NCBI GenBank assembly: GCA_900316575.1
Contig: ONDJ01000007.1
Coordinates: 19,134 to 83,133 of the forward strand
Reading direction: 5' to 3'
Source of the DNA: an uncultured Prevotellaceae bacterium
GTDB lineage: Bacteria > Bacteroidota > Bacteroidia > Bacteroidales > Bacteroidaceae
DNA: 64,000 nucleotides
Positions 29,710-38,963 of this stretch are shown piece after piece; position 1 is the first letter of the stretch, and the number at the start of each line of letters is the position of its first letter. A program made the translations under genes and the position numbers. The notes under the pieces are model-generated. The model saw nothing but the letters and a program-made list of their open reading frames with translations. It was not told the DNA's origin and did no database searches.

Positions 29710-32700
29710 TTAGAAGATGACTTTCCGTCTGTTTTGGAGATATATTCCTCCGCGTTGAGGCTTGTTGACACGGCGACCTTGAAGGTCGTAATATACAGAG
29801 GCAGCGGTGGACTGAAGGATAGGTGCTGCAACACCTGTGGTAACATCACTGCGCTCAAATTGCCAGAACGAGGCTCCCCATTCGCGCGGGCGTAGTATTT
29901 GGGTGCCAGAGCCATTGCTGTACCAACTATAAGTCAAAGAGGACTCAAGAATGGTTACACCGCTGGCTTCGCTTGTGGCCCCACGTCGCAGGGTCCAACG
30001 CACGGGAGTTTCGCTAAGATTTAGTTCGGCAGCACTGGTGATGCTGGCAGGATTAACATGGAGCGTATGATCTGCCTTAGGCACGATGCTGACTGTGCCA
30101 TCGGCGTTCTTGAACACGCCCCATAGTCCGTTTGTGCTATTGCGCGAACCTGCCGTGACTTTGCGCGTGGATGTGTTGGCTACGGCATAGCCGCCGTGCC
30201 ACACGTTGCGTATGTAATAATAGTATCCTTCGTCAATTTCCTCGCTAAAACTCCTAAGCGGAATGGCAAGGAAGCGTTGATAGGCTTCAAGTAGCGGGTG
30301 ATATGTTTCAGCACTGACATAGCCTGAAGCCACGGCTGTAACAGCAGGATTATAAACCTCGCTGCGCAACAGGTTGAGCGCCTCTTCTGTGGGCTCGCCG
30401 TCAGCACCTGTGTCTTGAGAGAGCCAACGAGCGGCTTTCTTGACTAAACCTTGTGTTTCGGCGGTATAGTCTTCGACTTCTTCAATATACCAAGTGCCTG
30501 GATAGCAAACGGCCAAGGTGCTTGAACTGCCAACGATGCCCGTAGGCTCACCATAAAAGCCATAGCCACCAGTTTTGAGCATCACAGCCCCTGGGACAAA
30601 GGAATAAGCAACGCCATTGCCGCCGGTGCTTGTTTTTGTGGAGCGAGATATACGCACAATGCCTCCGTCGCCTTCAACGAGCGAAACGCCATCTGCCGTG
30701 ATGTTCACACCACGACCTGAGACTACACTATAGAGGCGTAAGTTGCCGCTCTCATCGGCCTTAAACGTGAAGAGTTCTTCGGGCTCAGTTTGGCGCGTAT
30801 AGTGGAAACGCAGGCCATCGCCAATGGCATAGACAGCGGAGCCAACATACTTCGTTTTATAATAAGTAGCCGCCGAAAGGATGCGATAAATCTTGCCAGG
30901 TTCGGGCATGGTGAGCGATGCGTTTTTGAAGGCATTTAATTGTGTGGTGCTCACGCGCCCTTCATTAACAGCACTTTGCAGGGCATCGTAGGCTTCTTGA
31001 ACAGGATAACCAGGTTTGCCAGGCTTACCCTTGGAAAGGTATTCCTGAGCCGCTTCCATATTGCGCTGCAAGGTGGTGGTGCGTGGTTGCTCTATATAAT
31101 GCGTGGCATAGATAATACCTAATTTGTCAAGGATTGCAGCATGTGCTTGAAGGCGTTGATAGAAATTGCTATAACTGCGTTTGTCTTGCGCCGTCCAGCC
31201 TACTTCGCTCAGGGCTAAAGCACGAGGGAATATCTGGTATTCTAACTCATCGCAATCGGCTATCGCCTCAGCCCAAAGGTTAGCCTGTGTGCCTATGACG
31301 AGGTTGGGATATGCTCCTGCATTGCTCGTTGGGTTAAGGTTGTAAACGCTTTGTACGGTATTTACATTGTTATCGCCATATCCTCCTTGATAAAGTTCGC
31401 AGAGGTCAGCCTGAGATGTACTACACTGCATTTGGTCCCAATAGTTAGGGTATGTGGGTGTGGCTATGCTGCGGAAGCCAAGTTCTCCAGCAGATTGCGT
31501 ATAATTCATATTGCGATACACCATGATGATCGGTTTGAACTGATAGCGCGAATCCCAATGCTGAACCAATTCGTCCCAAACGACTACATCCTTGTTATAC
31601 GCAGTTTTTAGCCAAGTACCCAATTCGTTGACCAACCATGGTTGGATTTGGTTGACGTTGGTAAGACCGTTTGCGCTCATAAACTGTTGGAACTGAGCGT
31701 CGCCCTTGTTGACCAGCGTTTGCCAGTCTGTCGTGGGGCACTCATCGCCTCCTATGTGGATATAGTCGGCGGGAAAAATCTCTGCCATGTAGCCAAGCAC
31801 TGTTTTGAGGAATGTGATGACTTCGGGCTTCGCTACATTCAGGATGGTTGTGGAAATACCTTCATCAATACGAACTTCGTAGGTGCGCGACTCGTCGCAC
31901 GAAAATTCGGGATAGGCAGTGATGGCTGCCACCATGTGCCCTGGCAAATCTATTTCGGGATAACATTCTATGCCATGCTTGGAAGCATAATCTACGATTT
32001 CGCGCAATTCGTTGAGTGTGAAAAAGCAGCCTTCGCCATAGGGCGTATCGTCAAAGAACTTAGGGCTTGTCCCCTTGTTTGTGAGCGAACCTGTCCGCAC
32101 AGCTCCCTTGGTGGTGAGCAAAGGATACTCGGGTATTTCGATACGCCAGCCTTGGTCGTCGGTGAGGTGCATGTGCAGGCGGCTGTACTTGTAGAGCGCC
32201 ATAGCGTCAAGTATCTTTAGAACCTCTTCCTTTGAGAACCAATGACGACTGAAGTCAAGCATCAATCCACGATACTCAAAGCGTGGTTGATCCTTAATCA
32301 CCAAACAAGGTAGGCCATAGGCTTCAGCTGTTTGAGCCAATAGAGCCAATTGGCGCACGGTCTGCGCCCCATGAACGAAACCTTTTTGCGAAGAAGCTGC
32401 AATGACAATCCCGCTCGCATTGATGTCAAGTTGGTATGCCTCGGAAGCCACCGTTGCGTCAAGCACAAAGCGCAACACACCTATTTGAGCCTGAACGGTG
32501 TCGGCTTGCATGATTGTTTCAACATCTGCCAGCACATTGCTTAAATCCACACGGAGCGTATCTCCAAGCAATTTGGCTTCTTGCGGGAAAGGAATAAGTG
32601 GTAGCGTGGATTGTGCCGTTTGGTAGGCCTCAAGTTCGGCATAGTCTTCTTCGGAAAAGAACGTGACGGCATTGCCCGTGTCGCCCGTATCCCATAAGCC

Positions 32701-33126
32701 AATGTTGTTTCCGATGGCTGAACCTCCAAACTGGTTCATGGCAATAGCCGACTGTCCTGCAGGCATAATCTCAAAGCCTGTACTCACTTTGACAATACTA
32801 AAAACAGAAGCTTCGCCAGGTGTCTGCGAAGCATAGATCTTTCCATCTTTGGAAACGGGATTGGCATAAAGCGTCAATCCGCCGCGCGAAATGATGGTAT
32901 ATGTATCATTGGTGTTCTTTACGAACTTAAACCACTCTGTATTGTTGTTTGCAGGAGCTTGTGTTCGACAAATGCCTGAACCGTTTGTTGCGAGAGCACC
33001 TCCTGAAGTTACAAAGTGAATTTGATACCAAACTTCATGCTCGCCTGAAGAAGGCGTTGGCAAATCGTCGGCATAGACTAACATCGTAGTCAACAACGCA
33101 AACACGAAGACAACAAGTTTTTTCAT
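29710..33126 (-). CDS. GH20 beta-N-acetylhexosaminidase with N-terminal accessory domain and sorting-like tail
   Basis: About 1138 aa from the ATG at 33124-33126 (MKKLVVFVFALLTTMLVYAD, signal peptide). The frame to 33168 overlaps the previous gene and adds a non-signal stretch. Residues about 25-165 are the accessory domain also found twice in the GH95 enzyme (HEVWYQIHFVTSGG). A GH20b-type domain follows, then the barrel with FEYRGLMLDFSRHWF, HMHLTDDQGWRIEIPEYP and the catalytic Asp461-Glu462 in HIGGDECPTTDW. The C-terminus ends with YYDLQGRRVNKPQRGG, the tail seen in many Prevotella secreted proteins and akin to type IX sorting domains. It cleaves terminal beta-GlcNAc or GalNAc. Confidence 0.93.
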   Translation of the reverse strand: MKKLVVFVFALLTTMLVYADDLPTPSSGEHEVWYQIHFVTSGGALATNGSGICRTQAPANNNTEWFKFVKNTNDTYTIISRGGLTLYANPVSKDGKIYASQTPGEASVFSIVKVSTGFEIMPAGQSAIAMNQFGGSAIGNNIGLWDTGDTGNAVTFFSEEDYAELEAYQTAQSTLPLIPFPQEAKLLGDTLRVDLSNVLADVETIMQADTVQAQIGVLRFVLDATVASEAYQLDINASGIVIAASSQKGFVHGAQTVRQLALLAQTAEAYGLPCLVIKDQPRFEYRGLMLDFSRHWFSKEEVLKILDAMALYKYSRLHMHLTDDQGWRIEIPEYPLLTTKGAVRTGSLTNKGTSPKFFDDTPYGEGCFFTLNELREIVDYASKHGIECYPEIDLPGHMVAAITAYPEFSCDESRTYEVRIDEGISTTILNVAKPEVITFLKTVLGYMAEIFPADYIHIGGDECPTTDWQTLVNKGDAQFQQFMSANGLTNVNQIQPWLVNELGTWLKTAYNKDVVVWDELVQHWDSRYQFKPIIMVYRNMNYTQSAGELGFRSIATPTYPNYWDQMQCSTSQADLCELYQGGYGDNNVNTVQSVYNLNPTSNAGAYPNLVIGTQANLWAEAIADCDELEYQIFPRALALSEVGWTAQDKRSYSNFYQRLQAHAAILDKLGIIYATHYIEQPRTTTLQRNMEAAQEYLSKGKPGKPGYPVQEAYDALQSAVNEGRVSTTQLNAFKNASLTMPEPGKIYRILSAATYYKTKYVGSAVYAIGDGLRFHYTRQTEPEELFTFKADESGNLRLYSVVSGRGVNITADGVSLVEGDGGIVRISRSTKTSTGGNGVAYSFVPGAVMLKTGGYGFYGEPTGIVGSSSTLAVCYPGTWYIEEVEDYTAETQGLVKKAARWLSQDTGADGEPTEEALNLLRSEVYNPAVTAVASGYVSAETYHPLLEAYQRFLAIPLRSFSEEIDEGYYYYIRNVWHGGYAVANTSTRKVTAGSRNSTNGLWGVFKNADGTVSIVPKADHTLHVNPASITSAAELNLSETPVRWTLRRGATSEASGVTILESSLTYSWYSNGSGTQILRPREWGASFWQFERSDVTTGVAAPILQSTAASVYYDLQGRRVNKPQRGGIYLQNRRKVIF

Positions 33127-33157
33127 ACACATAAATCCTTTATAATAAGATTGAAAT

Positions 33158-33709
33158 CTATTGCCCAAAGAAAGCCTTGGGATCTACTTTGTCAAGATAC
33201 GGAAGTGCATCGGAGAGTTCACGATGATTGCTGTTGAGAAACTCCTTATAGGCGGGCTCTTCTTCGATGGAACCATCGGCTAAGGCCTTTTGCGTCTGTT
33301 CGGTATATTCCAAGGCCAACTGCAATCCTTGTACCACGGCGTTGTATGCCAAAAGGTAGCGATAGTGGCGACTCACACGATTGTAGGCCTCCTGAATAGC
33401 GGCGGAATTGACGGCAGCACTTTTGCGTACATAAGCAATGCGTCCCAGATAGCAGCACGCCCAATAGGCACCTTCGTCGCCAAGTAGGAACAAAGGCATT
33501 TCTGCCATCTTGGAAATCTTCTTTAAGGTATCGGTGGACGAAGCGTAGAGCGTAGCTTGTCCTTCGGCACGAACTTCGATAAGTTGAGGGATAGGACGCT
33601 CGCGCAGTTCTTCCATATATTGAAGAGAATCGAGCTGGAATGGGGTTTGAGCCGTGGAACTAACAATAAGTGTAAAAAAACAAAAAAGTAAAGCGGAAAT
33701 GCGTTTCAT
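33158..33709 (-). CDS. Small secreted protein of unknown function
   Basis: 183 aa with signal peptide (MKRISALLFCFFTLIVSSTAQ). The rest is mostly predicted helix (YNRVSRHYRYLLAYNAVVQGLQLALEYTEQTQKAL) with two adjacent Cys in YWACCYLG. No family recognised. First gene of the leftward glycosidase run, 31 bp before the GH20 start, with a -7 box about 50 nt upstream, so it is probably cotranscribed with GH20 and GH33. A role in glycan use is only guilt by association. Confidence 0.7.
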   Translation of the reverse strand: MKRISALLFCFFTLIVSSTAQTPFQLDSLQYMEELRERPIPQLIEVRAEGQATLYASSTDTLKKISKMAEMPLFLLGDEGAYWACCYLGRIAYVRKSAAVNSAAIQEAYNRVSRHYRYLLAYNAVVQGLQLALEYTEQTQKALADGSIEEEPAYKEFLNSNHRELSDALPYLDKVDPKAFFGQ

Positions 33710-33757
33710 GAAGAAAGAGTCTGTGTATTAGCTGGATTGATACTTGTGTTTGCGAAG

Positions 33758-33794
33758 CAAAAGTAAACATTATTATTTAATTTGCGTATTTTTG
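33758..33794. promoter_or_regulatory. Divergent -7 boxes between the glycosidase run and typA
   Basis: TACTTTTG on the minus strand (33758-33765) faces the 183-aa gene. TATTTTTG on the plus strand (33787-33794) lies 25 nt before the typA ATG. They are 21 bp apart, back to back. No clear -33 elements were found. Confidence 0.55.
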
Positions 33795-33818
33795 CGCCGC
33801 TTTAATCGTTATATCCTT

Positions 33819-35681
33819 ATGCAAGACATACGCAACATTGCCATCATCGCTCACGTTGACCACGGAAAAACCACACTGGTTGACAAAATGCTCCTGGCTG
33901 GAGGTTTGTTCAGAAAAAATCAGCAGGCAGGCGAACTCATCCTCGACAATAATGAATTGGAACGTGAACGTGGCATCACTATCCTTTCCAAAAATGTATC
34001 CATTCGCTACAATGATGTAAAGATCAACATCATTGATACACCGGGACACAGCGACTTTGGTGGCGAGGTGGAACGAGTGTTGGGCATGGCCGATGGCTGC
34101 TTGTTGCTTGTTGACGCTTTTGAAGGACCTATGCCTCAAACGCGCTTTGTCTTGCAAAAAGCTCTTTCCTTAGGGCTAAAGCCTATCGTAGTAGTCAACA
34201 AAGTGGATAAGCCCAACTGTCGCCCAGAGGAAGTTTACGAGATGGTTTTCGACTTGATGTTTGAACTTGGTGCTACAGAAGACCAACTTGACTTTCCCGT
34301 GGTTTATGGCTCTGCCAAACAAGGATGGATGGGCGAAGACTGGAAGCAACCCACGAATGACATTACCTATTTATTAGAAACAATAGTCAAAACTATTCCT
34401 GCGCCTGAAAAGCTTTCAGGAACACCGCAACTTCTTATAACAGCACTCGACTATAGTAACTATACAGGGCGCATAGCCATCGGACGCGTTCGCCGTGGTG
34501 AGCTTTCAACGGGACAAACCATCACCTTGGCTCATCGCGACGGAACGATGGAAAAGACTAAAATCAAAGACCTGCAGACTTTCGAAGGTATGGGAAGGGC
34601 GGCGGCCTCATCGGTTGAAAGCGGCGATATCTGTGCAGTTGTGGGACTGGAACGTTTTGAAATAGGCGATACGATTTGTGACAGTGAAAATCCTGATCCC
34701 CTACCTCCCATCGCTATTGACGAACCTACGATGTCTATGCTTTTTACCATCAACGACTCTCCGTTCTTTGGCAAGGAGGGAAAATTCTGTACATCGCGCC
34801 ATATTGGCGAAAGATTGGAAAAAGAGTTGGAAAAAGACCTCGCTCTTCGCGTTGAACCTCGCGGAACTGACTCTTGGGTAGTGTCAGGTCGCGGTGTGCT
34901 ACACCTTTCTATTCTCATTGAAACCATGCGACGCGAAGGGTATGAACTACAAGTGGGGCGTCCGCAAGTTATCTTCAAATACAGCACCAGGGAAACTGAT
35001 GGGACAAGCGAACTCTTCACTGAAAAAGATCTTGAGCAGCGTCATCTGCAAGCCGATGAGAAATACGAACCCGTAGAGGAACTGACTATCAACGTTCCCG
35101 AAGCTTTTTCTAATCGCATGATTGACATGGTAACACGCAGAGCAGGCGTGCTGATGCAAATGCAGACAGCTGGAGAACGAGCTCATCTTGTTTTTGAAAT
35201 ACCTTCACGAGGCCTCATCGGATTGCGCACTAATGTGCTCACGGCTTCACAGGGAGAAGCTATCATGGCTCACCGCTTTACAAGTTATCAACCCTATAAG
35301 GGCGAACTCAATCGTCGCAATAACGGGTCAATGATATCCATGGAAAGTGGTACAGCTGTGGCGTACAGCATTGATCACCTTCAAGATCGTGGCCGCTTTT
35401 TTATTTCTCCTCAAACCGAAGTATATGCTGGGCAGGTGGTCGGCGAACATGTGCACGAGAACGATCTTGTCGTTAACGTGACAAAAACGAAGCAACTGAC
35501 CAACGTTCGCGCTAGTGGCACTGACGAAAAGGCTCGCATCATTCCGCCCGTACTCTTCTCTTTGGAAGAAATGCTTGAATATATCAAAGAGGACGAATAC
35601 GTAGAAGTCACACCAAAAAGCCTACGTATGCGCAAGATTATTCTTGACCACCTTGCACGCAAAAGAGCTGGCAAAGATTAA
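33819..35681 (+). CDS. typA: Ribosome-associated GTPase TypA/BipA
   Basis: About 620 aa from the ATG at 33819 ([25 protein letters not shown]). A frame from 33744 would run through the -7 box. Translation-factor GTPase motifs: G1 [10 protein letters not shown]2 region ERERGITI, G3 [17 protein letters not shown]4 NKVDKPNCR. Then EF-G-like domains II, III and V ([22 protein letters not shown] is characteristic of TypA) and the unique C-terminal domain ending [11 protein letters not shown]. It acts in ribosome assembly and stress. Its TAA shares the palindrome TTAA with the stop of the opposing transporter gene. Confidence 0.97.
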   Translation: MQDIRNIAIIAHVDHGKTTLVDKMLLAGGLFRKNQQAGELILDNNELERERGITILSKNVSIRYNDVKINIIDTPGHSDFGGEVERVLGMADGCLLLVDAFEGPMPQTRFVLQKALSLGLKPIVVVNKVDKPNCRPEEVYEMVFDLMFELGATEDQLDFPVVYGSAKQGWMGEDWKQPTNDITYLLETIVKTIPAPEKLSGTPQLLITALDYSNYTGRIAIGRVRRGELSTGQTITLAHRDGTMEKTKIKDLQTFEGMGRAAASSVESGDICAVVGLERFEIGDTICDSENPDPLPPIAIDEPTMSMLFTINDSPFFGKEGKFCTSRHIGERLEKELEKDLALRVEPRGTDSWVVSGRGVLHLSILIETMRREGYELQVGRPQVIFKYSTRETDGTSELFTEKDLEQRHLQADEKYEPVEELTINVPEAFSNRMIDMVTRRAGVLMQMQTAGERAHLVFEIPSRGLIGLRTNVLTASQGEAIMAHRFTSYQPYKGELNRRNNGSMISMESGTAVAYSIDHLQDRGRFFISPQTEVYAGQVVGEHVHENDLVVNVTKTKQLTNVRASGTDEKARIIPPVLFSLEEMLEYIKEDEYVEVTPKSLRMRKIILDHLARKRAGKD

Positions 35682-36652
35682 GCATACGTTCTTTTCCTTG
35701 CCCGATAAATCTGCCAACTGTTCACCATGTTTTGCCACAACACGTAGCAACCTGGGGCAAGTGCTGCCGCAGGACTTACGAAGGCCGATGTGGCCCAAAT
35801 GATCAGTGCTGTGTTTTTCTGTCCCAGTGCTTGTCCCCCTTCTACAACGCTATTATAACGAGCACCCACACGTCGGCCCAAAGCAAACTGCAGCATGCAA
35901 ACCACCAAGGCACTACCAGCCAAAGCAAGCATCGTACTCGCAGGAAGGCTTGACTGATCTATGCCGCGTACGGTTACGCCACTTGTTACGGCCAAAGCCA
36001 CACACCATAGGTAAAACGGCAAATTGCTATGGCGCACAACCCATCGATGTACCGTCAGAAGATAGTTTCTTACGATCCATCCCAATAAGAGCGGAAGGGT
36101 TAGAACCAAAGACACCCGCGACAAGACTTCAGAGGCATTATGCAACATTATATTGAAGTCCACTCCGCTTTCAGCACTGAGCATAGCGGCGCAAATGGGG
36201 ATCAGAAGCGTAGCCAACAGACTTGAGGCTAAAACGTATGCGGTCATTTTGCCGATGTCACCGCCTAATTTGCCAGTGACAACTGGTGCAGCCGTGGCAC
36301 AGGGTGCTATGCAACAGGCAAGACTTCCCGCTGCTACCAAGCGAGCATTGCCCTGCGCGAACATAGCGATAAGCAATAGAAATGCTGCGATTCCCAACTG
36401 CAACGCGGTAACCATCCAAGCCCATCGCGCCAAACGTAAAGTGAGAAAGTTTACCTTACTGAACGTTGCCAACAAGATCAGAAAGATATTCAAAGGGAAT
36501 AACACGTCAATACACGGACCCAACACATCAGCAGCGGGCTGCAAAATGTCAATCCGCGTAAAAAGAAAATAGAACGTTACGCCCACGGTTATCGCCACGG
36601 GCAAGGTCCAATCCTTCAAAAAACGCAGAATAGTCAAATTGTAAATAGTCAA
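35678..36652 (-). CDS. Bile acid:sodium symporter (BASS) family membrane transporter
   Basis: About 324 aa with nine to ten membrane segments. Signature-like sequences: SLACCIAPCATAAPVVTGKLGGD (about 113-135) and GQALGQKNTALIIWATSAFVSPAAALAPGCYVLWQN near the end, as in BASS/PF13593-type carriers. The substrate (bile acid, pantoate or other organic anion) is unknown. The start is uncertain: only TTG codons are available, the first at 36650-36652, and residues 1-9 (MTIYNLTIL) are translated AT-rich repeat. It lies 12 bp behind the regulator gene and overlaps the typA stop by 4 bp. Confidence 0.8.
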   Translation of the reverse strand: MTIYNLTILRFLKDWTLPVAITVGVTFYFLFTRIDILQPAADVLGPCIDVLFPLNIFLILLATFSKVNFLTLRLARWAWMVTALQLGIAAFLLLIAMFAQGNARLVAAGSLACCIAPCATAAPVVTGKLGGDIGKMTAYVLASSLLATLLIPICAAMLSAESGVDFNIMLHNASEVLSRVSLVLTLPLLLGWIVRNYLLTVHRWVVRHSNLPFYLWCVALAVTSGVTVRGIDQSSLPASTMLALAGSALVVCMLQFALGRRVGARYNSVVEGGQALGQKNTALIIWATSAFVSPAAALAPGCYVLWQNMVNSWQIYRARKRTYA

Positions 36653-36660
36653 ATAGTCTA
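36622..36660. repeat. Repeat family 3 copy at the regulator/transporter junction
   Basis: CAAATTGTAAATAGTCAAAT and flanking sequence, the same AT-rich words as at 10501-10628 and 38871-38957. It supplies the doubtful first codons of the BASS gene. Confidence 0.5.
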
Positions 36661-36664
36661 ATGC

Positions 36665-38257
36665 CTAAACTCCCTGAATAGCCATGATACCATCGTTGAA
36701 GTGTTCGCGGTCTTTGGCTCCGTTGCGCAGTTTGTTGCGATAAAAATAGATGGTATTTACTGAAAGGTTCAGGATGGTAGCCACACGGCCAGCTTCTGTA
36801 AGTCCTAAGCGCCACAAGGCCAGCAGTCTGAGTTCGGTGGACATCAATTCGTCCTCAGGCTTGCTGATTTGAGCCTCTGGCAACATTAAGGCATTGACTT
36901 TAGCAATAAAATCTGGATAAAGGCGCATAAAAGCAAGATCAAACTTTCGGAGCAGCTCGGTTTGGATCTTTCCTGTACTATTTTCGGCAGTGAGTTGTTT
37001 GAGCAAAGCTTGAGCATCATTGTTCTTGAGCTTCCTAACAACCAATTGGCGGAGATGAACAAACTCAAAGGTAGCATCGGTGGCAATGCCCATAAATTGC
37101 GTCATCGCATCTGCTTGAGCTTCAATTTGGGCTTGCGTAGAACTCTCGCGGGCATAGACAAGTGCCGAAGTACTTTTCAACGTGTTGGCAAGCTGGAGTA
37201 GCGAACGATTTCGTTTGCGCAAGCCAACGCCAGACATGACGGAAACTGCAAGAAGCACCAATAACACCAAACCAACCATAGCCGTCATGGATTTCCATGA
37301 CTTGGCTCGTGCCGAGAGGTGTTCTCCTATTTGCTGCAACAGCGGAGACAACTGCAATTCACGCGAACGGGAACCATAAAACAAGGCCTGTTGATGTGCC
37401 AAATGCAAATAAGCAATAGCTCTGTCCCAATCACCTGTAGCTATCATGTCTTTACCTAGAATGATAAGTGCTTCATTGTCCATACGTGCTGCGCGTATGT
37501 TGTAAATCGCCGATTGGATAAGAAAAATGTCACGCTGCTCGGGCATAGCCTCTGCACGATAGCGGTTAGAAATAATCATGGCCAACAAGCCACGCTCCAT
37601 ATCACTTTCTGAATGATCCATACGGTCTTTGAGCTTTTCAATGATTTCTTTCGTGCTTGTTATTGCGGTGTTGGTATGGAGTGCTTGCTCCATTTCCTCA
37701 GGACAATAGTGGTAGAAAGAATCGCGAATGGCCGCAATGAAACGTGCGTTCTCGGTCATCAGAAATCCTGGTAGGTTATAGTGATAAATGAAATCATTAA
37801 TGTCAAAATACGCTTCATAGATTATTTTCTTGAGCTCGGGTGATGCTGCTTGGCGACTATTAATTAATGTATCAAGCAATTGAAAGGCATGAGTGGGCAA
37901 TCCTGCTAAAGAAAGGAATTGAGCCCTCTCAGTCATGAGGTTCACATAGAGTTCATCATCGTTGAGTGAAAGCGCATGGCGAATTGCAATTTGATTGTAT
38001 GCAAATGCACTGTCGCTCTGATACATGCCAAACAGATTGGCAAGCAATCTGAGCCTGCGCACATATTCTTCGTTGCCTGCTGAGCGTTGTAATTCCTTGC
38101 GAGCATTGGCAATCTTGATTTCGTGGAGACTTAAATATTGAGCTGCTCCCGAAACCTCATGATCTAACACACGCAACAACGAATCACGCTCATTCTTCGT
38201 TCCATGCGCTGATATTGCTGAAACAAAAACAAAGAAAAAGAAGAGTTTTCTAAGCAT
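36665..38257 (-). CDS. TPR-type membrane regulator with C-terminal LuxR-like helix-turn-helix (DUF6377-like)
   Basis: About 530 aa from the ATG at 38255-38257 (MLRKLFFFFVFVSAISAHG, signal or anchor). The frame to 38317 would cross the promoter. Residues about 25-310 are helical repeats, TPR-like. One membrane segment follows (MTAMVGLVLLVLLAVSVMSGVG, residues about 322-343), then a cytoplasmic helix. The C-terminal DNA-binding domain is MSTELRLLALWRLGLTEAGRVATILNLSVNTIYFYRNKLRNGAKD, an HTH of the LuxR type. Such proteins are common in Bacteroidetes, often near nutrient-uptake genes. The signal sensed and the target genes are unknown. The BASS transporter downstream is the obvious candidate target. 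Confidence 0.8.
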   Translation of the reverse strand: MLRKLFFFFVFVSAISAHGTKNERDSLLRVLDHEVSGAAQYLSLHEIKIANARKELQRSAGNEEYVRRLRLLANLFGMYQSDSAFAYNQIAIRHALSLNDDELYVNLMTERAQFLSLAGLPTHAFQLLDTLINSRQAASPELKKIIYEAYFDINDFIYHYNLPGFLMTENARFIAAIRDSFYHYCPEEMEQALHTNTAITSTKEIIEKLKDRMDHSESDMERGLLAMIISNRYRAEAMPEQRDIFLIQSAIYNIRAARMDNEALIILGKDMIATGDWDRAIAYLHLAHQQALFYGSRSRELQLSPLLQQIGEHLSARAKSWKSMTAMVGLVLLVLLAVSVMSGVGLRKRNRSLLQLANTLKSTSALVYARESSTQAQIEAQADAMTQFMGIATDATFEFVHLRQLVVRKLKNNDAQALLKQLTAENSTGKIQTELLRKFDLAFMRLYPDFIAKVNALMLPEAQISKPEDELMSTELRLLALWRLGLTEAGRVATILNLSVNTIYFYRNKLRNGAKDREHFNDGIMAIQGV

Positions 38258-38275
38258 AAGCCATGATTTTGGCGA

Positions 38276-38283
38276 CAAAAGTA
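38276..38283 (-). promoter_or_regulatory. -7 box of the TPR/HTH regulator gene
   Basis: TACTTTTG on the minus strand, 18 nt before the chosen ATG at 38257. It supports that start over the longer frame. Confidence 0.55.
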
Positions 38284-38469
38284 GTATCTTTGCATCAAAC
38301 TTCGCGCACACGAGCAAAGGAATTGGCTATTTTTGTTCTGTTTTTAACATTTCGTGCTTTTAGATAGTCTATACATAAATCTATGAATATATCTATGTGC
38401 GTGCTATCTATCCTATTGCTTTTCAGTTGTAAGAATCTTTGCTTGATCTTAGATTTCATTATTATAGCC

Positions 38470-38501
38470 TTGTGAAGATAGAGACTTGTGTTGTACTTTT
38501 G
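38470..38501 (+). promoter_or_regulatory. Promoter of an ORF-less transcription unit
   Basis: TTG (38470-38472, preceded by CC) then 21 nt then TACTTTTG (38494-38501) fits the Bacteroidetes -33/-7 pattern. Expected start of transcription near 38508. Confidence 0.6.
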
Positions 38502-38507
38502 CACCGT

Positions 38508-38868
38508 GTTTTGACAAAAGCACAAATATGTGATGCGCCAAGACACTCACGCTTTCGAGCCTCACAGAACCAACATGATTTCTAAACTGACGATTGTTCG
38601 GAACGCTCTTACGAAGTAGCGTAACGAACAGTCCTCAGTAAGGAAAGAAAATGGTGTGTTAGTAGCGAGTTTCGGCTCGCTATGTAGAAAAGATGAAAAC
38701 AACATTTTTATAAGGAGCATTAGCTGAACAATTGAGATTGTAATCGTTTCCTATTTATTTGTTATTTGTTTTTTTTACACAGTCTCGTTCAGTATATTAT
38801 TTTATTGAAGCTTCTTTTTTGAAACCGCCTGTTGCTTGAAGAATATCATGCACAGGCGGATTTCTTTT
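38508..38868 (+). ncRNA. Candidate free-standing non-coding RNA of about 360 nt
   Basis: The stretch between the promoter at 38470-38501 and the terminator at 38825-38868 has no plausible plus-strand ORF. It can form strong local structure. A long hairpin at 38587-38638 pairs CTGA/TCAG, GTTCG/CGAAC and ACGCT/AGCGT around a CTTACGAAG tip. A second hairpin is AGCGAG-TTTCGG-CTCGCT (38664-38681). An AT-rich stretch then leads to the terminator. The flanking genes face away (regulator) or end towards it (AspT transporter, minus strand), so it is not a leader of either. I do not recognise it as tmRNA, RNase P or SRP RNA. A 6S-like RNA is possible but untested. Confidence 0.5.
38825..38868 (+). terminator. 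Intrinsic terminator of the candidate ncRNA
   Basis: CCGCCTGT (38825-38832) pairs with ACAGGCGG (38852-38859), followed by ATTTCTTTT. T-rich on the plus strand only. Confidence 0.7.
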
Positions 38869-38870
38869 AT

Positions 38871-38957
38871 CTGGCAATTTGACTATGTACAATTTGACAA
38901 GATGCGCTCCATTTCGGAGTCAGCGGCTTGTCAAATTGTAAATAGTTAAATTGTCAG
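38871..38957. repeat. 31-bp imperfect inverted repeat (repeat family 3)
   Basis: 38871-38901 and 38927-38957 are reverse complements with a few mismatches. Both contain CAATTTGAC and TACAATTTGACAAG words. The loop adds CTCC/GGAG pairing. It lies just downstream of the AspT-family gene (stop at 38964, minus strand). Confidence 0.75.
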
Positions 38958-38963
38958 ATGTGT

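Noticed and set aside
38285-38292. TATCTTTG on the plus strand
   Set aside because: It overlaps the start region of a minus-strand gene, has no ORF or structure directly downstream, and the promoter at 38470-38501 explains the later transcript better.
38295-38546. 83-codon minus-strand ORF upstream of the TPR/HTH regulator
   Set aside because: It crosses the regulator promoter area and the promoter of the candidate RNA, has biased composition and no family features.
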